From Cacajao melanocephalus (Eukaryota > Chordata > Mammalia > Primates > Pitheciidae): a stretch of DNA of 64,000 nucleotides. This document shows positions 27,786 to 43,779 of the stretch, in pieces. Made by a program: the position numbers and the translations under genes. The notes under the pieces are model-generated. The model ran no database searches and was not told where the DNA came from. It saw only the letters and a program-made list of their open reading frames with translations. Location: contig CAUYLG010051954.1 in assembly GCA_963573385.1 (NCBI GenBank), positions 1-64,000 of the forward strand, read 5' to 3'. The first letter of the stretch is position 1, and every line of letters starts with the position of its first letter.

Positions 27786-27928
27786 TTGGACCAAATGTAT
27801 CACTGAGGTGCAGGAGGTGGATAAGGCAGGAGGCTGTGTACGTGCTGGAGCAGGGGAGATATGAGAACTCTCTGTACTTTCTGCTCAGTTTTTCTGTGAA
27901 CCTAAACCTGCTCTAAAACAAAATATTA
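27786..27928 (+). mobile_element. L1M 3' end, part 2
   Basis: 'ggaccaaatgtatcactgag', 'gaactctctgtactttctgc' and 'tgtgaacctaaacctgctct' are the terminal blocks of the L1M 3'UTR, followed by an A-rich tail. Confidence 0.85.
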
Positions 27929-29429
27929 ACAAAAATAAAATAAAATCACCACAATTAAATATGACAATGCATTCTTACCACTTGGAATTGTTTTGTACAT
28001 ATTTTAATTTTTTTATGTATTTTGAAAGAAACATTTCAATTATACAATGCTTTTTAAGTGTGTTTTATACTGTTAAAAAAAAAAAAAGCAGTAACAGTAT
28101 TCCTAAAACTTCATGACATTCAGGACCCAACTCTTCTCAATCACTTTTTTCCCTTGGAATCATCAGTCTGTGTTTCATTAGTTCTCTGCAGAGTTTTCAT
28201 CTAAGCTCATTTTGAAAGGTTTGATGCTAGTGCTCTCTTACCTGAACAACTTGGTTTTGTTTCTTTGTCTATGGAGTCACAGCCTGCTGAGAGGGACGGA
28301 GCTTCAGTTCAAAATCAACAGGAAGTGGTATTCCTATTGTTTGATGTGTGGCCAGTACCCCTGCTGAATCAGTCATGCCAGTCACTCATGACTTTGAAAT
28401 TTCTTTCTTCTATTCTGAGGGAAAGGAAAATTTCTCTTGCCGTTGGTAACACGGCTTGGCATGTGGCATCAATACGTGTACTCCCAGTTATGCACATGGC
28501 TTAATTGAAGCGATGACAGTCATGACCACAATTGAGTGCAAACCAAGGGATGACAAAGACAGCTGAGTGAGGGCCGCCGCACACCAGGCTGATGGCCACT
28601 GCAGGTCAGCATCCATCGCAAGATAATTCTCACAGTCAGAGATTAAAAATGTGAAGCAAATGCATTTTAAGAATCATAAAATATGAAATCTCAATTGACA
28701 AATTATTAAGGAAAAACATACCCTCTCCCACAAAAATGGCTAACCAGGTCCCTTCTGCTAGGAATTCAAATTAACTGTACAACCCCTGCTTTCTCTGAGT
28801 GGCGATCTTTGCCATGGCATGTTAACAGCTCCAAAAAATTTCCTGCCTTTTGCACTTCTGCCCACTTAAATTCCAATTTCATCAATTATTGCCTTTTTTC
28901 AAAATAATGGGCAACTGAGGAATATCATTTCATAGATAGTCAATCTCAGGCTTAATTTTAAAAGGCTCTGATATGGGACTCTCTGGGGGTAGGGGACGTG
29001 CTGGTAATACATTCTTCTTCTTAATTCAGGTTTTGGTTACATAGATACATTCACTTTGGTGAAAAAGAAATGGGGCTATGTAAAAATCTTAAGTTTACAG
29101 AGAAATTATTTTTTCCCAAAATGAAGACAACCATGTAGCTAAGCTATGATACATATACTTTACTGGATGCATATTATAATTCTATTAATAGTTAAAAATA
29201 AAAATAAAATGTGAAGAAAAATGCAGCTGAAAACAAATGGCAATAATCAAATAAGAAGTTTATCCAATTATCTTATGTTTTAATCATAGATAGAGTCACA
29301 GCTCAACCTCTGATCCTCAGAATCAGTTAGAAGCAAGACCATCTCTTAACCACTTACGTTAGAAATGGGTTCCTGATGCTTTCTTCCATTCCCTTGCCTC
29401 TCTCTAATTTGAATCAGATACTAAGACTT
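27929..29429. other. Unique sequence, no gene seen
   Basis: A run of A at about 28074-28087 is the only low-complexity tract. Bases 28560-28620 are locally CpG-containing ('gggccgccgcacac') but far too short for a CpG island. The frame at 28265-28504 has no recognisable product. Confidence 0.45.
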
Positions 29430-30195
29430 ACTGATTTTACTTCCTAAGTGCATCGTGACTTGGTCCTTTTACACGTGACATACTCCTGGTACCAGATCCT
29501 CACAGATCCTTGTCTGGACTTCTGCAATATAATAGCATTAAGAACGATGCTGGCCTCTAGCCATGACTACTTTCAATTCATTTTTTCACCATGTATATCC
29601 TGACGTAACCAATTCAAATGCATGTGAGGTCATGTGTCATCCTGCTCAACACCCTAATTTAGTAGTCCATCCTCGTGGCAGGCTCTGCACCAGAGTATGG
29701 ACATACCAGCACCCTCCTTGAGGGTCTATGATCAACCCCTGCAGCCTGTCTCTCCTCACTTCCTGCTTCAGGGTTTAAACTCTGACACCTGCTGTGGCTG
29801 ACCCCACATCAGTCCATTTCTCCATTCTGTGCCTCTGTCCAAGTTGTTGTAATGACTTGAAACACAGTTCTTTCCCTTGTCCTATCCCATCTCTTCTTCC
29901 CCCTCCACCCATCCTGTGTTCCCCTGGCTCACAACTTGTACTTCAACTTGTATCTCAGACATCAGTCTTTCCAGGACTCCCTGCATGCACTCTGTGTTGA
30001 ACGTCCCTCATCTGTGTTCATCTGCATGGTATACACACCTCCACTGCAGATCTTGTCAAACCTTGATGTTGTTAATTTATACATTCTTCTCTCCTCCCAG
30101 ACCATTCATCAAATATTTCTCTATGCTTTATCCATTCTGATCCTCTCAACCTAGCACCTGGCATTTAGTAGGTGATCCATTAATTTTATGAATGG
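29430..30195 (+). mobile_element. L2 LINE 3' fragment
   Basis: L2-like blocks appear in order: 'ctgtctctcctcacttcctg', the C/T-rich 'cttcttccccctccaccca', 'agtctttccaggactccctg', and the L2 terminal block 'gcacctggcatttagtagg' followed by 'tgatccattaatttta'. Several overlapping conceptual frames at 29794-30154 come from this low-stop C/T-rich stretch and are not genes. Confidence 0.7.
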
Positions 30196-30294
30196 AAATG
30201 AATGCCATAGGACTCAGAATGAGAAGGCACCTCTAGCAAGAACCTAAATGTTGTATTTAACCTGAGGCTAAGTAAGCTAATACAATTAATTTCA

Positions 30295-33668
<3,374 letters not shown>

Positions 33669-33677
33669 CCTGCCAAT

Positions 33678-34049
33678 CTATTTTTAGTCAAGTACATTAT
33701 GAACTAAACTTTACTGGCAACTAATTTTACAGGTGTCTCTTCTTGAAATATAAATCCTCAAAACCACTGGCTCTACTGGAACTTTTATCCCAGCATCTGT
33801 TTTGTAATATGTATTTCCTATCAGTGCTATTTTACTTTGTGTTTTTCCAGGGTTGATTCTGCTGGGGCTAATGTCCTATCTGGTACACAACTTTATTATA
33901 TTACTTATAGAAAAGTCATGGTAATTGTAAACTTTGTGATTCTTAAGAAGATCCATCTTAAAGAATGTTCATCCATATAATAGATTTATGGGACAGGACC
34001 ACTTGAGAAAACCTGTCTAGACTTTACTGTAGAATGTATTACATAAATA
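33678..34049. other. Unique sequence, no gene seen
   Basis: No recognisable repeat or exon. Confidence 0.45.
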
Positions 34050-34250
34050 TCCACTCAGCAAACATTTATTAGGCTCCTACTAGGCATCAGACACCAATCT
34101 AACTGGGAAAAGAACTAGACTGTACACTCCAGAAGTGAGCAGGGACCATACATGTCTGTTTTGCTCTCCAATGTTTTCCCAAGGCTTGTAGAATATCTCT
34201 ATCCTAATGAGTGTTCAGTGACAGTTTGCTGGATGAAAGAAAATAAATGT
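34050..34250 (+). mobile_element. L2/MIR3-type fragment
   Basis: 'cagcaaacatttattaggct', 'ctactaggcatcagacacca', 'gactgtacactccagaagtg', 'agcagggaccatacatgtct' and 'agtgttcagtgacagtttgc' follow the order of the L2/MIR3 3' region in sense. Confidence 0.65.
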
Positions 34251-34379
34251 TACATGGATTGAGCCTGTCCTAGCCCATCAATCTCAAGTCGGACTACACT
34301 GTCCCTCATGTGTCATAGCCCCATTGGTTTTATGTGAATTTAAAAAGGTATCTTTTTTCCAAGTCGATATCTTACACCG

Positions 34380-34465
34380 TGTTGATTTGGTCATCATTAT
34401 ATTGCTAGCATACCACCTGGCCCAGCACTATGTACTCAATATATTTGTGTAGGGAATGGCATGAT
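34380..34465 (+). mobile_element. Second L2-like 3' end
   Basis: 'attgctagcataccacctgg', 'cccagcactatgtactcaat' and 'atatttgtgtagggaatg' repeat the L2 terminal block, 130 bp after another one. It may be a second insertion or part of one rearranged copy. Confidence 0.5.
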
Positions 34466-36394
34466 TTTACTCTTCTCATTTCCTAGATGTTATCTTGGGC
34501 AGGCAAAACTGGGCAGGGCTTCCTCACCTGTCAGACAATCTGTCTCCTCCTAGCCATTGTAAATAGAAAACACAATATGGATTTGCCTTAGTACAGATCA
34601 CTATTCCAAGTTTATCCCACAAATAGTTTGTCCAGCATCTGAAAGCAGCAGTGACAAATGCAGGTGGAACTAGGTCACTAGCAGAAATAAAATGTGGTCC
34701 TAAATGCTAGACCAAAATGGACCCAGTGCCAAATTAGTCCAATTGTAGCCTTTGCTTCAGCTGGATAATCCTCTGTTTGTTAGAGCTCAGCTGTTGCCAT
34801 TATTCATTTGCTGATTGCTGCCCCATTCTTGGAAGTGCATAGGCATCTCATTCATCTGAAGCTGTTTTCTTAAAAATAATCATTCGCATTTGATTTTTTT
34901 CCTTTTTGGCTGCCCAAGATAGAAACTGAAGATGTTTAAAAACTCGGCATGTGATTAAAAAAATAAGGGATATTGGAACATGAGTTGGGTCTATAAGGAA
35001 GCAGAATGGTCCCAGAAAAGAAGAAGAAGAAGCAAAAAAGAAAAACAAAACAAAATTGTTTTATTGACATTGTTCCTGACTTTTTCCAATTTTGCTTCTA
35101 ATTTAATTTTCTCAGAAATTTTTATTTTAAAGAAATATCTAATATTTTTATTTTACATATAAATTGACACTATTAGCAATTTAAAACCTTGCCACTTTGT
35201 AAATATTAGTTAAGTGAATGAATAAACAAAGAAGGAAATGGAACTGAATTAAGTTGAATGGTTAAAAAAAGCCTATGTAATTTTTTTAAATCGAGTTTTT
35301 GAGAAGTTAGTACTTCTCCAGGTGAAACTATATTATAATAGTTGATTTAAAATGTGAGAAAAATGTATCAATAAATACCAGTATAAATTCCAAATGGGAA
35401 CATTTGAAAGAAAATTTAAATTACTCAAAATTTAAATTATTTTTCTAAATAGAAAATAATTTGCATATTATTGTGTATATTCAATAATAACCCAATTCTT
35501 TCATGTTAAAAATCTCAAATACTATATATAGAAAATAATTAAAATTTCTCTTTTCTCTTAATTTTAATTGTTGGCCATAACTATATATTAATAATTCTAC
35601 CTATCTTACAAAATACTTGAAAGAACTCAAAACAAAGAAAGAAAATAAAGGCAAAGTGAATATGGTAACTAACAAAAACAATAAATTAGAATCATTTAAA
35701 TTTCCAACGTCTCACAGCAAGTCTTCAATAGATATGAAAGGGAACTGTTTATACAGTATTAACCTGAGAAAGATTTAAGAGTGAAGCTATTGTTCCCCAG
35801 CACTGTAGATGTCTGATCAACTTAGTCTACTAAGGTAGGCAGGAAAAAAAACAGCAAAATTCATAAATATCTAACACTGCTGAAACAAAAACTTCTATAA
35901 GAGAGACTTAAAGAACTTGCTACCATTGTATTTAACAATAGGCAAAGCTTCTAATAAGTCTTGCAACCTTGCAGGTGGATCCTTAGATAGATGGTTATAG
36001 ACAAAGGATATGAGTAATTTTTTCATTCATTTTGGATAACCAATCTCTGAAACACATTTGCTGGATTGTTCTGGGTCAACATATTTGGCCATCTTAAACT
36101 AGGAAAAGTCTACATATTACTACATCATGACAAAGAATATTAGGACTGAAGTAAAGAAGATGTTAGGCTTTGAAATCTGAATATTTCAGATATTGCCCTA
36201 AAATGAAATATGTAAGTATTTGTTGGTAATCTCTTGTACCTACTAGTCAAGGAGAATAAGATAATGCCTTCATGCTCAGGGAACTATTCAACCATGTATT
36301 ACTAAATGGAAATAGGTTAAATATTTATAACAGTGTTTAAAATATAATTAATGCCATGTGTATATAAATATATGTGTTTATATATTTATATTAC
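34466..36394. other. Very AT-rich sequence, no gene seen
   Basis: Bases 35080-35700 are especially AT-rich. No repeat family recognised. Conceptual frames are short. Confidence 0.45.
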
Positions 36395-36640
36395 ATTGAT
36401 TAACATTCTGGATGCTGGACCAGAGAGACATGAATTTGAATCTTAGATATGCCAATTTTTATCTACGTATCTTTGTAAAAGTTGCTTCATTTTGTGAGCC
36501 TGAGAAGTTTTCTCTGTAAAACAGGGATAACACCAGCTCTTACCTCCGAGGGTTATCAGAAGAATTAAATTAATTAGTGTTTTTCACAGAGCTTGATGAC
36601 TGATAAAAATGATGATGGTAACAGCTAACAATATGAGATG
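36395..36640 (-). mobile_element. MIR SINE, antisense
   Basis: Antisense MIR order: 'taacattctggatgctggac', 'gacatgaatttgaatcttag', 'aaagttgcttcattttgtga', 'ttctctgtaaaacagggata', 'cctccgagggttatcagaag', 'ttaaattaattagtgttttt'. Confidence 0.82.
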
Positions 36641-36844
36641 TTTGGTGAGTTCCAAGCATAATACAAAACCAACATCAAAAATGTTTAACAAAAAAATTGG
36701 CAATTATTTTTGCTAGAGATAAATTGTAGCGTCTTACGAAGTCACCAAGACTTGAGAGCTGTTTCCGTAGTGCTGATAATGGATTCTGACTGATAGAGCA
36801 ATATTTTATAAAAAGAAAACATTCATAAGCAACCAGATTATGGA

Positions 36845-37318
36845 AGTAGAGTGTCTTAGACAGTTCAGTCTAAGACAATGTACCTTAAAATTGGTGGCTT
36901 AAAAATCAGAAATTAATTTTTTTCACAATCTAGAAACTAAAAGACTGATATCATAGTGGCAACATGGTCAGGTTCTGGTGAGGTCTCTGCTTGGTTTGCA
37001 GAAGGCAACTTTTTGCTCTGTCCTCACATAAAAGAGAAAAGAAAAGAAAAGACACTTTTTGGTGTGTCCTGTTTTCCCAATAAATGCTGGGTGTGTGCTC
37101 ACATGAAAAGAGAAAGAGAGAAAAAAGAAAGAAATTTTCTCATGTATCTCTTGTAAGGGCACTAACCTTATCATAAGAGGACTACCCTCATGACCTCATT
37201 TAAACCTAATTATCTCCCAAAGGTCCCATCTCCAAATATCTTCACATTTGGGGTTAGGGCTTCAACACAGAAATTTGGTGGAGACAAATTCACAATGGCA
37301 CAATGAACTAATGTATTT
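36845..37318 (-). mobile_element. MaLR LTR (MLT1B/C type), antisense
   Basis: The plus strand shows the reverse complement of an MLT1 LTR: 'aaaaatcagaaattaatttt', 'ggttctggtgaggtctctgc', 'ttgctctgtcctcacataaa', 'accctcatgacctcatttaa', 'cctaattatctcccaaaggt', 'ttcacatttggggttagggc'. Its middle is expanded with GA-rich stretches, two copies of a 'ctcacat(g/a)aaa(a)gag' unit. The ends are decayed, so the limits are approximate. Short frames here are not genes. Confidence 0.82.
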
Positions 37319-37340
37319 AAAACGCTGTCTATAAACATTC

Positions 37341-37426
37341 TTAATTGGTGGGTTCTGGATTTATAGATCTAAATATAATGATGTTAATTGGTGGGTTCTG
37401 GATTTATAGATCTAAATATAATGATG
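37341..37426 (+). repeat. Perfect 43-bp tandem duplication (two copies)
   Basis: Bases 37341-37383 and 37384-37426 are identical over 43 bp, both starting ttaattggtgggttctggat and ending aaatataatgatg. No third copy flanks them. Confidence 0.97.
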
Positions 37427-38327
<901 letters not shown>

Positions 38328-38803
38328 TAAAATCTCGAACCCCTACAGCATATTACTCTTAGTTTTTAGCATCATAAAATATGAGACATATAAGATGAAA
38401 ATGGTTACATAATCAAGAGGGAAACAAAATCAATGGAAACAAGATTCCAAATTACCCAGTTGTTGGCATTAGCAAGAGCAGTGTATAGAGCAGTTATTAG
38501 AAATATATACCAAAGCCTTAAAGGAAATGATGGTCAAATAAGGGAAGAGATATGAACTATCAGTAGAGAAAACTATATAAAAGAATAAAAGAACAGAACA
38601 GAAATTCTAGAACTGAAAACAAAACAAAACCAATATAGACAAATTTACTAGAATAGCTTGATAGAAATTGCAGATAGCCAAATAAAGAGCTATTGAAATG
38701 AAGGGCAGATAAATAGACTATTCAATTTAAAAGAAGACCAAAAGTTAGAAGAAGGACTGGGCAGAGCCTTAGTGACCCATGAGACAATCTAAAACAACCA
38801 AGT

Positions 38804-38992
38804 ATGTGTTTAATTGAAGTTTTGGAAGGAGAAAAAACAGAATGGTGTAGAAAAAAATGTAAAGAAAAACTAGATAAATATTCTCCAATTCAAGGACAAC
38901 ACCTCAACCTGCAGATTCAAGGAGCTCAACAAACTGTAAGCAGGATCAATACAAAGAAAACCACACTTAGGCACATCATGCCATTGGTATGA
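38804..38992 (+). pseudogene. Remnant of L1 ORF1 reading frame
   Basis: Sixty-two codons remain open in the ORF1 frame of the old L1M. The fragment 'IEVLEGEKTEWCRKK' sits where L1 ORF1p has an 'IGVPEGEER'-like segment, in the RNA-binding domain region, and 'HLNLQIQGAQ' sits at the following conserved stretch. Intact L1 ORF1p is about 340 residues and forms a trimeric RNA-binding chaperone. This piece lacks the N-terminal coiled coil and most of the RRM and C-terminal domains, is frameshifted on both sides and cannot work. The assignment rests on its place in the element and these short similarities. Confidence 0.6.
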
Positions 38993-39602
38993 GGGCATAT
39001 CACAGCCAAACTTCTGAAAACCAAAGACAAAGAGAAAAATCTTGGAAGCAGCCAGAGAAAAATAGCACTGTCTATAGCAATGAACACCGATTTACAGATA
39101 CACTGACTTCTCTTCAGAAGCAATGGCAGCCAGGATACAATAGAACGATGTTGTTAATGAATTAACCAAAATTCCACATCTAGGGAAAAAATACATATAA
39201 TGGCAAAATTAACATACAAACAACAACACTGAGACAAATAAAAAAGGCTAAGAAGGTTGGCAGCAGAACTGCATGCAAGAAATGCTACTACCAGTTTTTA
39301 AGGCTGAAGGTAACATGAGGACTGAACATAAATGAAAATGATAAATAAGTGGGTAAACTGTTACTTTTTTCTTAGTTACTATAAAATATAACTAAATTTT
39401 GAATGAAAAAAATGTTTATATTATGGAATATATAACACACATGGATGTAAAATAGTGACAACAGTATCACAAAGGATAGGAATAAAATAAATGAATTTAT
39501 AATTTTGCAATTCTCTTATATTTTAAGTGAAGTAGTACAATGCCATTTATGAATGATCTGTGATAAGGATACCAATTGTCATCTTTGGAAACACCACTAA
39601 AA

Positions 39603-39735
39603 TGTGTATATATATATATACACACACATACACGTATACCTTTATATATATAAAGCAAATAGAAATATATATTTACAAAGCTTTAGATATATTTATATAT
39701 ATTTTAATGAATTATATATTTACATGTATATATAA
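39603..39735 (+). repeat. TA-rich compound microsatellite
   Basis: Alternating TA with CA and TG steps inside the L1M intergenic region, producing Tyr/Ile-rich conceptual frames. Confidence 0.85.
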
Positions 39736-40084
39736 AGCAAAAACTATGAAAACAATTTAGTAAAAAGCCATGAATACGGTTGAATAAATATTTAATTGAT
39801 TCAAAAGAAGGGATAAAAGGAGGAAAGTAGAACTTTAAAAAATCAAATAGAATAAATATATTAATAAGAAAATGGCAGACTTTACCATGACTATATCACA
39901 CCTAAATCTACTAGTCGTTCAAATGAAGTGAGTACAAAATAAATACATAATTATATCCTGTATACAAGATATTCACTTTAAATATAAAACACAGTAAAAA
40001 AGTGGGAAAAGATACACCACACAAACAATAAGCATAAGAAAGCTGGTAGCAATATATTCATATATGACAATCAAGTTTTCAAAT

Positions 40085-40795
40085 AGAGAAATGCAACTTA
40101 TAATGCAAAATGAGATACAAATGCACACTCAAATAAGATAAAATATCTGCCCATTAGAAGGGCTAAACTTTCAAGGATTATTTGCGGGAATAAAAAATGG
40201 TACAACTACTTTAAATAACACTTTGAGAGTTTTTAATAAAGTTAAACATAAAAGCTACCCTGTGACACAGCAATTTCACTTCTAAGAATTTTCCAGGAAA
40301 AATGAAAACATATATCTACAAAAAGACTTGTACAGGGATATTCACAATGAAAAAAAACTGTAAACAACACAAATGTTCATCAAACTGGAGAATGGATAAA
40401 AAAAATTGCAGCATATTAATAAGATGGAATGTGACTCAGCAATGGAGGCAACAAACTACTAATGCACACAACAATAGAGAAGAATCTCAAAAACATGTTC
40501 AGCAAAAGAAGCCAGATACAAACGTACAGAGTACATTATTCCCTTTAAATTATAGATCGCAAGACTAGGCAAACCAAATCTGTCATAGTAAATGTCAGAA
40601 CACTGTTTGCCTTTGAAAGAGAAAGGGGTGATCAGAAGGGAAACACAGGGAAGCTTTTTGTGCAGATGGAAATATTCCATGTCCTGATAGGAGTAATGAT
40701 TATATGGGTGTATACATTTACCAAAACTCATAAAATTCATCTCTTAAGACCTGAGCATTTCACTGTGTGTAGACTTTTCTTCAATTAAGAAAAGT
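40085..40795 (+). mobile_element. L1M ORF2 C-terminal end and 3'UTR
   Basis: From about 40085 the sequence jumps to the end of ORF2: 'agataaaatatctgcccatt', 'ttaaacataaaagctaccct', 'gtgacacagcaatttcactt', 'cacaaatgttcatcaaactg', 'aaagaagccagatacaaacg'-like blocks, then the 3'UTR with 'gggtgtatacatttaccaaa' and 'aaaactcataaaattcatct'. The middle of ORF2 (roughly 3 kb in a full L1) is missing. The open frame at 40302-40568 is a decayed ORF2 end with no catalytic motif left. Confidence 0.85.
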
Positions 40796-43779
40796 TGCGT
40801 TTCCAAATAATGACAGAGCTGAAATTTTAAAGCTCATAAAAATGCAAGCCCCATGTTTTTGCACTCTTCCACAGTGCACGCATTAACATTAAACTGTGGC
40901 AGAGATTTTAGTCTATGATTTAGGTCGGTATTTTTGCCTATGAAAAACTACTCAATTTTTGTTTTTCTAATAGCAGCATCTTCCCTTTGTACCATTTTCC
41001 TTCTGAGGGGGAAAAAATAAGTGAGCCCCTTGGGGAGCTGCATCAAACTCTTTACTACTGCAGGGGTGCCAATTAACACAGTTTCAGAAAGTGCCTGAAC
41101 TGAAATCCCAGAGCGACATTCCCACATTGCCAAGTACACAGCCCATGAAACCCCGTGTTGTTTCATAAAGCTTACATTTCAACAGTCATCTAAAACAAAT
41201 GGGAAGTGCACAAAAAAATATAAAAGTTGATGAAGTCAGCATGTTATAAAAGTTTAGGCTCTTTGATTCTGTGCCATTTTTCTATTGCACTTTTATATCT
41301 ACTTCAAAGATTTAAGAAGTCAGTCAGGGCCTATGATCTTCTGTAGGGAAAGTAAATTACTTTCAGAGGTTCATATATATATATATATGTGCAATTAAAC
41401 CTGTGAACCTCTTTAGGCCTAATATTTCCTTCATTTCTTGGTTCTTCTTCATTGAATCATTCATTCAATTATAACAGTTACTGAGCTATTACTATAAAAG
41501 AATATTATAGTAATACCTCTAGCACAAATATGATATAGGTCTTGGCTTTAAGGAACTTAATCTAACAGTGGTTAAGGATAATTAAAAAGATAAGACTAAA
41601 ACTTCATGAGTATTGAAATAAAGGCCCATAGGCACCAGAGAGCATATTTGATAGCCACTGAAGTATGCTCATGCATATATGTTATTTCTCAATGGGAGAA
41701 AGAAAGAATTATTTATCTAATACATATGCACACCAAGTCTCATCTCATCCTTTAATGGAAAATGCATCAGATGCATAACCTGACATTCTAATGAACCAGA
41801 ACAGATTGTGACACCACCTTGCAGTAGAAACAAATGGAGTCCCTCATATGGTTATTATCCGTCATAGTTGTTTTTTTATAAATGGCACCTAAAAATATTT
41901 CTTAACAGCTTTCTCTGCCAGAGCTATAATTATAGTCCTGCTAAAGAGTAAAATGAAAAATTAAGGACTTATATTTTCACCTTGAAGCGTTTTTTTTTTT
42001 TTAAGATAGTATCTTCCTTACTGTTTGATAGAACATATAAATATATGGGACAAGTAATAAATGAAATTAATCCATAGATGAGAAAAAAATCTCATATCTG
42101 ATTCTATAGTGTGGTGGTGTTGGACATTTGTTAATAGCATTATCTTCATTGGTTTGATAACTCCAAAGTGACCCTACAAGCCACTAGTTTATCCATGGAA
42201 TAGTGTTATGTAATTGTAGGTGAATTAATTATGTTATCAAGCTACCCTAACCTATATTTCTGGATTCCTATGTCTAGGTTTTACTGTAAATACTTTAACA
42301 AGATTTCTGGATTCCTGTATCTAGGTTTCACCATAAATACTTTAACATGCAGGGAACCAACAAATAACTGTCTATTGGGTTTCAAATGGTTAATTCATTT
42401 ATCAAGTTATTCAAAAGGTTATAGATTATATTCCTGGCCTATCATTTCAATATCCATAACACACAAAGTTGAATGCTTGGAAGACAGCTGTTACTAGGAA
42501 AATAAGGGAACGCTGTAAAGAATTTAAAAACCATTCTGGGTAATCAGTTTCACTTTTAGAAATTAACAGCTGCTTTGAAAACACAAAATCCATATGTTTC
42601 AGAATTTATTTTACTTTTGTCCCTTTGTCATTTTAGTGTTTGTCATCAGGGTATAATAGCTGAGAATACATAGTATATTGGATTTTCTTAGTTACCTGGC
42701 TTGTCAGCAAGATTCCTATTGCTTTCTGCAAGTCAAGGTTATGGCAAATGGAAACACTGTTGGTTAATGATTAAAAGAGGAAAAGTTCCAATTAGAAAAG
42801 CATGGCTTTGAACGTTAAATGAGGCAAAGGAGTCAACAATTTTGGTATGTGAGAGAAGATTATTGAATTTGCCAATCTGGAAGTTCTGGTGACCTCACAG
42901 AGAAGTTTTTAATAGTGTCAAGAGTATATAGACCAAACTTGTGAGAATGATGGGAAAAATGGAGACAGTAGAGATAATCTATTCATTAGAAACATTTAGT
43001 AAAATTAAAGATTCTTTATTTCAGCACTCACTCTGGAAATTCTAATTTTCTTATATTTTATATCATTCTTTTGTTCGTGTATGAGTTCAATACTATCTTC
43101 AAGTTTTCATAGAGTAGTGGCATTTAGATTCCATCCTATATAATAAAATGTTTTAGGTACTATTCTAATACTTGTTTCAAGCCAAGGTTAAGAATCAATT
43201 CACCTAATTGTTATAAGAAACTAGTACCCATTGACTAATATTTTTTGTTCCTGAGTAGATAGTTATTTCATTGAAAAACATAGCACTAACCATTTTCTGG
43301 TTGTCTCACATCCTCTTAGACATGCCTGTGTGTAGGCACAGTATTCACCTAGATTATCAATTTAAATGGTAAGGGGGATAGGACTCCCCATCTCGGTGAG
43401 GTCAGTCTACCACTCTCCGTCTTCTTTACCTGTTACTAAGTAATTGATCAATTCAGCATTAACCAGCATGCATGGGTGACCTCAATGTCAACAGAAAAGT
43501 GTGGGAAACTTAATCAGGCTCCAGACTCTGATTGTATCCTCAGTTAAACGTATTTAGGTATTTTCTGTTTATTATTAATCAATTACAATTTAGTTGGAAG
43601 AAAAGGTAAGAGACTGATGTTTCACACTTCTACTATGAATATTCACTTGTTTTTGCCTTCATTTCATAACTACATGATTTTAATGAAGAGTATCTGTAGT
43701 ACAATAAAGAATATATCTGGTCTTTGTGCTTGGTTCCTACCATAGAGCTTCAAAAACCATTGGAATTTACTGAATGATA
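40796..43779. other. Mostly unique sequence, no gene seen
   Basis: Contains a diverged 47-bp tandem duplication (42256-42349), a T-run at about 41990-42002, a short (TA)n near 41374-41389, and words near 41440-41600 of the same unassigned ancient repeat type as 20040-20260. The frame at 40948-41166 (minus) has no recognised product. Confidence 0.45.
42256..42349 (+). repeat. Diverged 47-bp tandem duplication
   Basis: Copies 42256-42302 and 42303-42349 differ at about 6 of 47 positions (both start atttctggattcct and share taaatactttaaca). This is older than the perfect duplication at 37341. Confidence 0.93.

Larger units (their letters stand above)
38420..40065 (+). mobile_element. Old L1M (HAL1-like) ORF1 region and start of ORF2
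   Basis: The order follows an L1M ORF1: 'gagccttagtgacccatgag' (from 'gcatcagtgacctgtggg'), 'aattgaagttttggaaggag' (from 'attggagtcccagaaggaga'), 'ccacacttaggcacatcatg', 'gagaaaaatcttggaagcag', then a long intergenic stretch with 'atcacaaaggataggaataa', and near 39965 'acaagatattcactttaaat', which resembles the start of ORF2. A TA-rich microsatellite lies at 39603-39735 within it. The frame at 38804-38992 is the only open remnant of ORF1 (62 codons). Confidence 0.8.

Noticed and set aside
28560..28620. CpG island or promoter
   Set aside because: Only a handful of CpGs over about 60 bp; no island, TATA context or downstream exon.
29794..30154. Three overlapping plus-strand frames
   Set aside because: They lie in a C/T-rich L2 fragment with few stop codons in any frame; overlapping frames of equal quality argue against a gene.
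36956..37174. Short frames on both strands in a GA-rich stretch
   Set aside because: They lie inside an MLT1-type LTR with expanded purine runs; low complexity explains the Lys/Glu/Arg and Phe/Ser content.
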